From Taenia hydatigena (taxonomy: Eukaryota; Platyhelminthes; Cestoda; Cyclophyllidea; Taeniidae), in the NCBI GenBank assembly GCA_036345935.2, contig JADWOT020000003.1, forward strand, positions 18,184,509 to 18,248,508: DNA of 64,000 nt, in the 5' to 3' direction. A program made the translations under genes and the position numbers. The number at the start of each line of letters is the position of its first letter. The first letter of the stretch is position 1. Shown piece after piece: positions 1-10,551 of this stretch. The notes beneath the pieces are model-generated. The model searched no databases, had not been told where the DNA came from, and was given only the letters and a program-made list of their open reading frames with translations.

Positions 1-1915
1 CTTCGTCAGAGGTGCCTTCGTAAACAAATTCAATAAGACTTCCCAGAGCACGAACGGACGCATCCGGCGGAATAGAAGTGGCACTGAAAACCAACGACAA
101 AAAAACAGCATAAATACCGGAGCTAAGAGCGGTACAAAAAGTGGAAGACAAATCAAAACACTTTTGGCAAAATAATACTTTGTTCCTAACTTACTTATCG
201 AGTAAATGCGCCAAAAAGTCGAGACCGTGATTTGCAAGTCGGCGCTGAACGCTCTGTCCCGTGCGATGAGTGCATTGAGTTGCAGGTACGGATGCGGATG
301 TGGGACCCGACAAAGATTGCTGTTGTTGTTGTTGTTGGGGCTGGTCCGTCTTCGTCCCGTGCGTTGGGCAAACAATTTGTGACGACTGCTGTTGCTGCTG
401 TGGAGGAGCGGCCGACAGGGGCTTTGTCGGTTCTTTGCAACTTGTCACGCCCTTCAAACTGAGCACTGCGGCTTCTATCAAGTCCGGTGCCAGGGTACTC
501 GTCAGGGTAATTCGAGACCGGAGTAAAAAGTGCCCGAGTTTTATTCGAACGCCTGCACTCAGGGGCTGACGAGGATCAGAAAGACCCTGGGGGCAAAATA
601 GTCGGATAGACGAGAGAATTAGAAAACTGGCAGGTTACATGTCAAGCTCACCTTCGGGTCGAACTCTCGGCGTCGCCCAAGGTACCAGTCGAAAATTCGA
701 GAAAGGAGAGCCTCATTTTCCCAATCCACAAGGCTGAAATTCAACAAGCAGACTTCACTTAAGGCTCTGCTGTTAAGGTAAATAATTGTCTTTTAATATA
801 AGAAAATGAATGACACTTACACACTGAGCATTCTAACTTCCTTGTTTGCAGCAGAAACGACTGAATGTCGTGAATCCGCGTCAGCAAAGAGGAGGGGAAC
901 AATACTTTCATCGGTTGGAAAAAACCCACGACTATAAAACTGCACAATGGAGACCTTGTACTATAAGAACATAAAGGAGTATCGTATACTTAAAGAAATT
1001 TAACCCAACCATAAAAATAAGAGGCAAATTATCAAACCTTTTCGAGCTCTGAAGCAGAGTGAATGAAGGAAAAGCGCTCATGAGCGACTCGACTGTAATC
1101 GTATGCATTAAATCCTTCTGGAATAGCGACTGCGGGGGTGTCAAAGCGGATATGACGCTCGAAACTGAAGAAAATAACTCGTAAAGAATCGAAACCCATA
1201 GTGTCGACGAGAAGATAATGGATTGACTTACGTGTAAGGCAACAGTAGAACCAATGAATAAAACTCATTAATGAATCTTCGTTGCATAGGCAGTTCGTGA
1301 AGTTCTAACTCTAGCCTGTTACGCGCATCAGCAGGAACACCCCCAATAATGGGAAGGGTCAAGTGTAAGAGACTAAACATATTATACGGACAAAAGTTAC
1401 AAAATCTTACACATCCCGTTGAACTATAGGTTTGTTATCTGTTAATGATGCGAATAATACAGGAAGAAGGCAAATCTGTTCAGTAATTGGCATACGAGGA
1501 TAACCCAAACGGATGTACATGTGGGAGAAATTAGTGAGGTAAGTTGAATTTTCCGGATCATTGTAAGCAACAAAAAGCTCATGCACAGGAAGTTGTATAT
1601 TGAGGCGCCGTTTTAGGCGGCGGGTGACGTCACCCAAAAGTTCCAAAAGCTGGAAAATCATGCAAAAAACGCCTTACCTTTCTCCGATGATCATCATACT
1701 TAGCCAAATATCGCAGTATGAACACCAACGACTTCTGTATTACTTTTTCAAATTGCTCGTCAATATCTGCGAGACTAATCCTTAATGCCAGCCTCTCAAT
1801 GTCAGTGCCTATAATGCATTAAGGGGTGGTAAATACACATACCCGTGCGTGCGCGCTCGATACTTCCAACGTAGCCACTTGACTGCAAGTTATAAGGTTC
1901 ATCGGCCGAACCCAT
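1..1915 (-). CDS. ECM29: ECM29 proteasome adaptor/scaffold homologue, 5' part (partial at left edge)
   Basis: ECM29 is a large HEAT-repeat protein that tethers the 19S regulatory particle to the 20S core and links proteasomes to endosomes and motors. Nine minus-strand exons join in phase: 1915-1843, 1808-1678, 1649-1411, 1372-1232, 1164-1038, 960-821, 733-652, 586-195 and 83-1 (runs off the window), giving about 469 residues. The start is the ATG at 1915-1913 (MGSADEP...). Family-typical stretches are an N-terminal LRISLADIDEQFEKV, then IQLPVHELFVAYNDP, MYIRLGYPRMPITEQ, DADSRHSVVSAANKEV and VDWENEALLSRIFDWYLG, all collinear with what I recall of human ECM29 (KIAA0368). Exon 8 carries a Q-rich insertion (runs of 5 and 7 Gln) between two conserved helices. 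The intron at 1650-1677 is only 28 nt. All donors are GT and all acceptors AG. Assignment is firm; the exact ends of individual exons are less so. Confidence 0.9.
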
Positions 1916-2311
1916 TCCGAAAACCTTAGTTTTATAAACGACCGGTTAATCTACAATGAAGTGCACGATCATACAAGCAGAAGTCAATCAGCACAAAACC
2001 AACTCCTCCTGTCAAATTTTTATTGGCCAGTTAGACTTACCCCTTGATAGGCCTTTGTACTCTTATTTAGTTGCTGACAGATTAATTCAATTTAACTATA
2101 TCCACCTTACTTAATTTGAACTATGTATGCTAAACTTATTTTTTAAGCAAGTTGTTGTTTTGATAAACTGTAATTTTTTTGACGCAGTTGAATCCTGCCG
2201 GAAAGCCAACCAGGAGTTGAGGCGTATCAGCTAAACACTTCTTTTGCTTTGCTTGATTTTCCTACAGTTGGTACATTATTACCACCCCATCATGCTTGTA
2301 AATTTTAGAGA
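1916..2311. promoter_or_regulatory. Short divergent intergenic region between ECM29 and EMC4
   Basis: Only 396 bp separate the two start codons, which face away from each other, so this stretch must hold both 5' UTRs and probably a shared bidirectional promoter. A TTTTAG followed directly by the EMC4 leader (about 2304-2309) could be a splice acceptor for a 5' UTR intron or a trans-spliced leader; this is inference. No TATA box stands out. Confidence 0.45.
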
Positions 2312-3182
2312 ATGAATAGCCTCAAGTCTTTGAATAAAAGTGCAGGTGATTCGGTCGAGTTGGCCAAAATAGTGTCGAAACGCTGGAATTTTGATTTCAA
2401 TTCTCGCTCCCGCATTGGACTGACTTCCAATGGACCGTGTGATCAGTCACTCCAGCCCATAGGTTTCAGTGACCGTGCCTTTCCCTACTCTGAGGCTCGT
2501 GAACAGGACCCACAGTTGAAGATTAAGCGGAGCTGGGATGTTGCTTTGGGTCCCCTTCGTCAAGTCCCAATGAACCTCTTTATCATGTGGATGACTGGAA
2601 ACTCAATTTCGATTTTCCCAATAATTATGGTTTACATGATGTTTACACGGCCTCTACAAGTGCTTTTCTCGATGCAAACAAGTATCTGAAGTGTTTTTTT
2701 GTAAATTTTTGAACCCCATCAGTAGAAATGAGTTATAGGATTTGCATTTGCTCAGTATCAACATATTATTTCGTTGCCAATAGTGTCTTCAGTTGTTTCT
2801 TTGTCATGTTTCAGTTTTGTATGATTAGGCTTCTTGGGCATCTCTGCTTTCCATGTAGAAAACTCTGAAACAATTTTCCCTGTCCTATTCTAGCGCTCCA
2901 GATGATCGAAGGTGAACAGGCTCCAATCCAGTGCCTGGTTTTCATTTTGGGGAATCTCTTAATGGTTGCGATGGCTATATACAAATGCCACAATATGGGC
3001 CTTCTTCCAACATATGCATCTGACTGGTTGTCATTCATCCAGCCATCTCAGGCAAGCGGTTCCCCATTTTTGCGGCGTCCTTCACTTCACTTAATCCCAA
3101 TTTGTGTCACCATTATCTTTACCAATTGCATTCTTTTTCATTTTAGCGCGTAGAATGGTCAGTGGGAGGTTTCACTTTGTGA
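2312..3182 (+). CDS. EMC4: ER membrane protein complex subunit 4 (EMC4/TMEM85), complete
   Basis: EMC4 is a subunit of the ER membrane complex, which inserts tail-anchored and multipass proteins into the ER membrane. Exons 2312-2681, 2894-3051 and 3147-3182 join in phase to about 187 residues (human about 183). The family core WDVALGPLRQVPMNLFIM is followed by a hydrophobic stretch with ISIFPIIMVYMMF (first membrane segment). After the first intron come CLVFILGNLLMVAMAIYK (second membrane segment), MGLLPTYASDWLSFIQP, and a short tail ending VEWSVGGFTL, which matches the family C-terminus in position. Intron 1 is GT-AG. Intron 2 (3052-3146) begins GCAAGC and ends TTTTAG, so it is a GC-AG intron. 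Reading through it would replace the conserved tail with a long hydrophobic extension, so splicing is preferred. The neighbour ECM29 is divergent. Confidence 0.93.
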
Positions 3183-3218
3183 GAATTCCAATGTAACCTT
3201 AATGGCTGTACCATTATT

Positions 3219-3224
3219 AATAAA
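3219..3224 (+). terminator. EMC4 polyadenylation signal AATAAA
   Basis: A canonical AATAAA lies 37 bp after the EMC4 stop codon at 3180-3182, at the expected distance for a compact 3' UTR. Confidence 0.7.
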
Positions 3225-4741
3225 TCCTGGCCGTTACCTTTCGTCTGGCGGTGTTTCTTTCAAGCCTTCCCAGAGGAGCATGTCGTGGTTATCAGTGGTA
3301 ATGATTAGGGGTATCCAGGCCAAAACATGGCAGTTGTATTTTGACTAGGCCGTCGTAGTACTGCCTTGCATAAGCGGTACCTGGGCTGGAATTTTCCTAT
3401 TAATCAAAGGGTTATGGAAACGGTGCTTGGGCTGTTATCATGTTCCTCTTAATAAAGTTGGAGACGGCTGGAATGGTTGTACCAAGCGTGAGGGTCTGTT
3501 TTCACGAGCACTGCCAAGGACTCGGTGAAGTTCGATTGCGGATGTGATGTGGGGTTATTCGTCTTAGAAAGGACCTCAGTCGCAGAGAGTAGCGGACGCC
3601 GATGGCTCTGAGATAAAGTGAGAGTCGGAAGATAGCAGGACAGGTGTGACATAGGCTTGCCTTCATTTCCCATTCTACGTCGGTCGCTTGCATCACGTCC
3701 TCTAATAATGCGTGCCTGATCTGGTTGGGGGGAAAAAATATCCTAACCTTGTATTGAGCTCAGCTAATTTAGTTGGTTGGTCATGATCCTCTCTCCTCAA
3801 TGCGATGGCGATTTCATACTCTGGCTAGACCGAGACTGATTACAGAAGACTCAAAATGAGACTATAATAATAATAATAACAGCAATGATCACGTGGGCGT
3901 GCAAGTCTGCACACCCTCCTTTTGAAAATAAGTCATTACTGTCGCCCTCGATGCAGATGTCGCACAATGTAGCGATTACGCGATGTCGCCTTGTTGCAGG
4001 AGTGGTTCAGACTGGCTGATTCAGATCGTTTGGTTTATCCACTTCCATGCGCTTCTAAATCTGGTATCTGATCAAGCAAATGTTTCGCCGTTGAGAAAAC
4101 CTTCACAGCAGTACTGACTCTTCATTTGTCGAGATTTTCGCTTTTATTAATGTATTCTGACCTTCCAGTTGCTGTTATCGCCTTCAAGCCCTTCTGTGGA
4201 AGGAGAAATGGAGTCGGAGACACTCCAGCGTCAGCCAAAACACTAGACCAGCGAATTTAGCTGGACTTAAAGACTTTTAAACCGCGTTGCGTCACAAGTA
4301 TTCCCTAAGGTTGAATTGGGTTGCCTCGTTATTAACATGTAGAGTGACTGGGAGACTGTAAAAATAGCTAAAGAGGAATGACGGGCTCTGAGGGTTTTGC
4401 GCAGTCAATAAATCTGGTTACTGCACCTTTCCCTCCCCTCTTGTGCGTCGCTTCCGTCCCTTCTAATTCGTCCATCACAAAGCAAAGGATGTCCCGAAGG
4501 AAGGAATCGAGTTCTTAAGTAAGCGCGGGAACTTCTGATATTAAATTTATTCCATTTTATCGCCAGTTTTGTCTTACTCGTTGCCTAGTGACAAAGGAAG
4601 AAGGGTTTTCTGGGTTCGCGCTACTCCATTCCGGGCAATGCTCCACGAGTGCTCCTTATATGCCAATTGCTATCCGTGCGAAGACTCGCTCGGAAGAAGG
4701 GCTGCTAAATGTGAGACGAAATCGACGGTTGCTTTAGGGAT
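3225..4741. other. Intergenic DNA, no supported gene
   Basis: About 1.5 kb without a reading frame showing family similarity, spliceable structure or codon bias. Short minus-strand frames at 3449-3696 look like chance. A short TAA trinucleotide run lies near 3866-3880. Confidence 0.5.
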
Positions 4742-5501
4742 ATGGCATTCACTCTGGCATCAATCCCCTCTACCTCTTCTGTAATACTTTGCTCGCTATG
4801 GCTGCTGGTTTTGTTTTCAGTCACAGAGGTGGCCGCATGCTCCTGGCCGCGTAGACTGTCCTTCGGGCCATGCCAGCAGCCCCATTCCCTCTGTCAATTG
4901 AATGTATGCATTCTGCCCTGGTATTTTGCCTCGTTTTGCCTTCAAGGGAGCCTCAGGACGCTACACCTTCAACTACAGTACCATGCTACCCATCCATCTT
5001 TCAGGATTAAGGGAAGCAGAGGAGGCATGTTTTGTTCACACATTGTAAATACTTCCACACAAGTACCGCAGCCAGCTCCGATAATGCATTTTACAAAAAC
5101 AAGATTAAGAACCGTCACCAAAGCTGGGTATTCTACCTATTTCTGTTTAGATGGCTGGGACATTCAAAAATCCCCGGCAAATGCATCCATTATGACATTG
5201 AGGATCAGCAGACACGGCTGCAGCTGGTATCAGTGTGACATCCAAAAATCCTCCAAGTCCGGAAGGTAACATATCATTTGAATTGTTGGAAATGTAAAGA
5301 GCATTTGTCTGGATAATGGTAAAGAGTTTTAATAACATTTTCCAGATTGAGAAAGGTAGCGAACGGGCATCATTCACTAGATTGCGCCATGGATCCCCTG
5401 GAGTCTTAAATTGCATTCTTGCTCTGTGGCATGTACCTCAATTTACGCTAGTATTGTCAAAGATTTTCTGGACGGTAGCAATAAGTGATCCCAAATACTA
5501 A
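4742..5501 (+). CDS. Possible small secreted protein (very tentative)
   Basis: I do not recognise this. An ATG at 4742 opens a frame of 175 codons that begins like a signal peptide: about 15 residues, then a hydrophobic run (VILCSLWLLVLFSV) followed by Cys-containing sequence. Possible introns are visible. One runs 4903-4945 (GTATGC...TTCAAG); after it the frame reads GASGRYTFNYSTMLPIHL. Further AG acceptors precede about 5151 and 5346. No single splice model closes cleanly in all exons, and a minus-strand frame overlaps 5147-5416. It could be a real multi-exon secreted gene, a decayed one, or chance. Confidence 0.25.
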
Positions 5502-6049
5502 TGTGGCATATTGCGATGACCGAACACATCGCAAGCGAATAGCTGCCTAATTCAGTGGCCACCTACTAATTATGGCACAGGAATAGTAGTCAGGCGCATG
5601 ATTTAGTAACCCAGGTGATACTGCCTGTTTAAAATTGGAATCATATGTAGTCAAAAATCGCTAAAATAGAAGACTACAGTTTTTCTTTTGCTAAACCACG
5701 TGAGTTTTACGGTCGTGTATTTCGATCACAACGCATTATTTAAAAATTTTAAATTTATTTGTTGTAAAGTACCAACTATCTTATAATCCTATCATAGGTT
5801 TATTTGTACTTCTTGTACTTATGCGTATTTTCAAAAACACAGCCTCCGTAAACATAAAATTTCTGAGCATTTGCTTATAGCATCCTAAAATGAAATAATT
5901 AGGTTAACAAAAAGAATTACGTTATGGGACCACCAACCTAACTAACGATTCACACACGACCCTGGCACAGTTCATCCAATGGTATCGCTATAAGCCATTG
6001 CTTCAGTAGCCTATATTGCGACCGCGTACAAGCCTGTACTTCCACCATA
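5502..6049. other. AT-rich spacer upstream of the FAR1-like gene
   Basis: No gene seen. It is AT-rich and contains the presumed promoter of the gene starting at 6050, but no specific element could be identified. Confidence 0.4.
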
Positions 6050-7834
6050 ATGGACTTTAACGAAGAGTTCCAGGAAACAGTCGCAAATTTGGTCTTTCCC
6101 ACATTCGATCTCCTTGAAGATGCCATTAAAACATTTACAAAAGTAGCATTTCATTCTTAGTCTCTTTTTGATTAGATGACCGGGAACCAGTTCGCCTTGA
6201 AAAAAAAAGTGCGTCATAGGACTGGTGCTCCAATGAGGGAAGCCCATAAATTCCGATATGCCTTTTTCAAATGTATTTGTTCATTTTCCACTGAGTGTGA
6301 AGCATTCTTCAACGTTGCCTCAAAGGGACAAACATTGCGCATAACACAGTTCTACATGGTGCATAATCATGCTGTCGTGTACAATCCTGCCTTCAAACAG
6401 CACGGCGTGGACGGTATTGGTTGCGTACCTAAGGTTAAACTTTTAGATGACGATGGCTATGACGTTAGGTGTGATCTTACCGGCCAATTTGAGGAATTAT
6501 TTCCCGTTAAATCTTTTAATACTTTTGATGAATTCCTTGGGAAGTTGCATGAGTTCCAAGATGTGAGCAATATTAATATAATAGTGGCTTCGTAGGCTAC
6601 AGGATGTATTTTTGTTAAAAGAAATGCTGACCGATATCCTCCAGAAGCTATTGACAAGCAACATCTTGTGTATAAGGCTGTCAAAATGGAATGCGTTCAC
6701 TACGGCCACCGACAGGATTCAAAGAAACAAAGTCACACCAATTTGAGGTTGGCATCTATTGATTCGAATTATTTTGTAGAATAAGCTGCAAAATTGGATG
6801 TCGCTGTTGTATTCATATATCAACATACAAGGGTCGTGTTACAATCGGAAAGTACTTTATGAAGCACAATCATCCAGTTCCAATAGAAGAGGCCATTCAA
6901 TATCCGCAAGCAACGCACTTATCCGCCAGCGATGACTCGCGTAAGCACTTTAATCGCGTCACTTTGTTTCTAGACTATAATGTTGTTTACGATGTGACCA
7001 CCCAATTCGTTGAAATATTTTCCTCTGGCCGATTCCCCACTTATCAAGAGTTCTTAGTTAGACTAGAAGAATTTCAACGGGTAATGTTTCTCAGCCTTAT
7101 CTAACCAGAGGCAATTGCAGGAAACAGGGTGCCTATATAGTAAACGAATGTCAAACATGTGGCCCGCGGAGGCGAAGGACAAGGAGCACCTGGTTTACAA
7201 ATTCGTCATTTTTGATTGTGTTCATTTCGGTTACACGCGAGACAACAGTCGGCGCAGGTCAACGCAAAGGAGAGCTGGATTTTGGTTTGTTCCGCTGTAT
7301 TCAAGCTAATCATGCCCTTATTTCAGTTTCCGTGGTAAGGTCGGTTGCAAGTCAACCATGCGAATATCCACCATCAAGGGTTATGTGGAGATTGTGACTT
7401 ACGAGATGCGGCACAACCACCCAGCCTCTCAAGAAGCATCAGATGAATACCAACCACAAACCTGGCTCCTCTCGGGTATTAATGTTGGCGATGATGATAA
7501 GGCTTTTAAACGCAGACGAAGGTCAAAGAAGCAGGTTCTTGCGGACTCTGCAGTTGCGCAAGCGGAGGTAGCAGCGGTGCAAAAGACCGACATCATATCA
7601 GATCAGCTGGCGAAGTTGAGAGAGGTAGCACTGGCTGCGCCTCAAGACAAATTGGAGTTCTTCTGTACCCAATTGTCAGAATTTGAGGCGCGGTGGCGAC
7701 AACAGTTGATGGCAGCGTACCAAGAGCAGCAACAACAAGATCCATCACAGGCCCAGCCGGAGGAGCTTCCGGACCCCAACGCCTCACCTCCAATCATTCC
7801 TGTTAGTGCAAGCCTCAAACTAGAGACCCTATAG
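6050..7834 (+). CDS. Protein with three FAR1/ZSWIM-like zinc-binding repeats (WRKY-GCM1 clan)
   Basis: Six exons join in phase: 6050-6142, 6176-6562, 6596-6747, 6780-7080, 7109-7284 and 7327-7834, giving about 538 residues. The introns are 33, 33, 32, 28 and 42 nt. Three repeats each have a leading F..F..F helix block, a Cys-containing core strand (for example LVYKAVKMECVHYG, LVYKFVIFDCVHFG), a second Cys block (CKIGC, GKVGC) and a closing HNH (YMVHNH, FMKHNH, EMRHNH). This CxxC/HxH layout resembles the zinc-binding domain at the N-terminus of FAR1 and ZSWIM3 proteins and of Mutator-like transposases; FLYWCH fingers belong to the same clan. No DDE transposase domain follows. The tail has a basic KRRRRSKK (likely nuclear signal), a predicted helix and a Gln/Pro-rich end. 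Repeat 1 is more diverged. A DNA-binding nuclear role is inference; it may be domesticated from a transposase. The donor of intron 5 is the least certain boundary. Confidence 0.75.
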
Positions 7835-10551
7835 CCTCATCGTCCATCCGGAGTAGGGGTTGTATATTTATGGCTTATGTAAATTTATGTGTATTCCTGC
7901 AGACAATCCCTGAAAGAATCAAATTACTTAGGCTTTATCATACCTATTTTTTGTATATAATTTGTTGTTCCTACTAAAGCGTATTTGACTCATTAATTCT
8001 ACCCTATTTGTTATTTTATGTCGTTTGCTATCAGACATCTCTTTTTAGTTCAAGACTTTTGGGGCATCAGATTGGTCGAATGTCAATCGAATGCTTGACG
8101 GTGAAAGCAAAGTTGGGGTGTTGGTGTATGCTTTTGTGCTGCCTCGAGTAGCACTGCTTTGACGGTAAGTGGGAGCGCCTGGTGCGTTGTTAGAGCGATT
8201 GGGCTCATGGTGGCGCAGTGAGGGGAGTGAAACGAAAACGGCATGTGATTTCGTCTTAACTTAGTGTGGCAACGCTTTCTGTAGGCTCTTGAGGCAATAA
8301 GGGTTTTACAGTTGATTAAGTTCTAGAATGAGTAGGAATTCTTGCGTTACCAGCATATTCTAGAATTCCTCAATAAGAATTTTGTGAATTGTAAGCGTAC
8401 AATGTGTGTGGCGCTACAAGACCTCTGAAGACGAAAGACCGCTTGGCGAGAGGACAGTGGCAACGCCGCTAAGTGGGTCATTACCAGAACTAAGAATTAA
8501 ACGAACAGCTGATGCATTGCAAAGCTCCTCTTTTCCTTTGAGGATTCCCTCTGGCGTCCTTTTGATCAACCTCCCGCGTCAGCCATCACAGTGTAATTGA
8601 CACGGTAAGGAAAACACCCACAGCCCAATGGTGTCAGCTACCGAATATTCACGTAAGCAAGGAGGTTCTTGGCCACAGCGTCAGCGGTTCCTCCTGTCAA
8701 TTCGGCTGGATCTGTGTCGGGAGGTTAGGGACTGTAGCGACCATCACGCCTGTCCATAGCTAACCGTAGGAACACCGGTCTAAGAGCTGTCGGTTGGTAA
8801 AGGACAGGGTTTAACACTGATTTCCACAAAAACCAGAAAACTGGAGTAGTTGCTGGGGTTCGACGACATTTTCGGCCCTCCTGTTGGAAGTCATCATGGG
8901 TGACCCAGTCTGTACCAAAAGAGCTTTACCTATCACATTGAGGTTTGACACGCAGCAGTGGAAAACGGATGGTTTTGCTCTAAGATTGGGTTCCCTTTCT
9001 ACTGCCACTAATTTAGCTTCCCATGATTTCTCTGAGCACTTGGATAGAATGCGTACTCGAAGCCTAGGGGTCTACTAGCATGGCCCAAATGCCAGATCTT
9101 CTAATGGAGGTGCAATGGTGAGCACCTAATTAACCTCTTTGCAAAAATTAAGAGTTGAACAAGAGATTAAAGTGGTGCGATGGTGGTTCATTCAAGACGC
9201 TACTTTACTATTCCCTCTGCATGCTAATGATGCATCTTTTTCTATCTCGTGTTTCTGGTTACACTTGCGTTGATGACTCGGAGAACCAAAATGAGAACAG
9301 TGCTGCGTGAAGCAGATCTAAGTGAACAGCAATCATGGTTTTAATTCATCTTCTGTTCGTAAACTCATGTCACGAGAATCGTTGAAGTCGCTTCCGTTTT
9401 TAACGACCTGAGATTCCAATAAGGACAAGCATAAATCTCTGACATGGAGATGCCTTTGATATTGATGTAGAAATGCATGGAAGTGCATAAAAAGATTTAC
9501 CTTGTGCTTACAATCTCAGGTGTAATATGCTTGTTGTTTACTCCACTCCTGGTTTCGAGATTAGGGAGACACTTAGGTGCTCCGCCATTGTACCTTCGCC
9601 AGGCTAGCTGGTCTCGAAGCTCATGCTAGTAGTCTCAAGCTTTGCCATATGCTAACAATGCAAATTTCGCTTGAGTATTGTTAGAGAATTCACGGAACGC
9701 TATACTAGTATTAGAATGGAACTCTGATTGTTGGGACCAGAGAATTGACAACGGGATGACAGGGAAGTAAAGATGTTGAATGCTAGCTCGGAGAGATTAC
9801 TCTAAATTATGCGTTTACTCACTTTTAGGAATGCTAAGTCGGGCAATTCCGATGCAGACGCAAAATGGATTTGATGTACGATGTTCCTTCTCCTTGAGAA
9901 AAATGAGTCCTTTCCTTTTGTTCCTCGTCCACGCGAGCTATTTAGCGCAGAAGATACGTTGTAATGGCCAAGTAATGCCTTAGAGTGTCAACTAAATGGA
10001 GGAGAGGTAGATAAGTGCACAGGCTGTTCCGCCTCCATAGCTTTCGGCCACCAACTCTTTGGTGGGTCCTTTCATCACAACCCCAAAGAAAACACCTCTT
10101 TTCATGCAAACACCAAAGTTGTGTATAAACTGCTACATATGAATAAGTTTCCATGGCTGACTTGGCGTACATGCGTGACATAGTATAGCTGAAAACTCCC
10201 AGCCTTCATCAATCCTCAATCAAATATTAAATAGGTGTCTAAACATAACATCGTTAAAGTTCATTTTAAAATTTCGTTCATCGAAATGAAAAGAATATGA
10301 GGCAATTATCATAGCTTCCTCTTCCAAGTTTTGATCCAAGATTAGATTACTTACTCCCTCTTTCACCTTTTGCACATTCTGTACTGTGTTTCTGCTAGAC
10401 TCTATAAAATACAGGCTGCTAAAAAATTAAATTCTATCAATATCAACATCCTTTAAAAGCTTAACTTTACACATCAATTTCTTGTTTGAACAACTATTGA
10501 CCTTTAGAATTATAAATTAACGCTTGAAGCCCCGCATCGTTTGGTGTTAAG
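7835..10551. other. Intergenic DNA between the FAR1-like gene and the dynein gene
   Basis: No convincing gene in 2.7 kb. Two stretches (about 8450-8530 and 8990-9070) weakly resemble segments near 13790-13880 in a dynein intron, suggesting an old dispersed repeat. The last 300 bp before the dynein ATG are strongly AT-rich and presumably contain its promoter, without a recognisable motif. Confidence 0.4.

Noticed and set aside
3052..3182. A longer hydrophobic C-terminus for EMC4 by reading through the second intron
   Set aside because: Splicing with a GC donor restores the conserved tail length and residues; the read-through does not.
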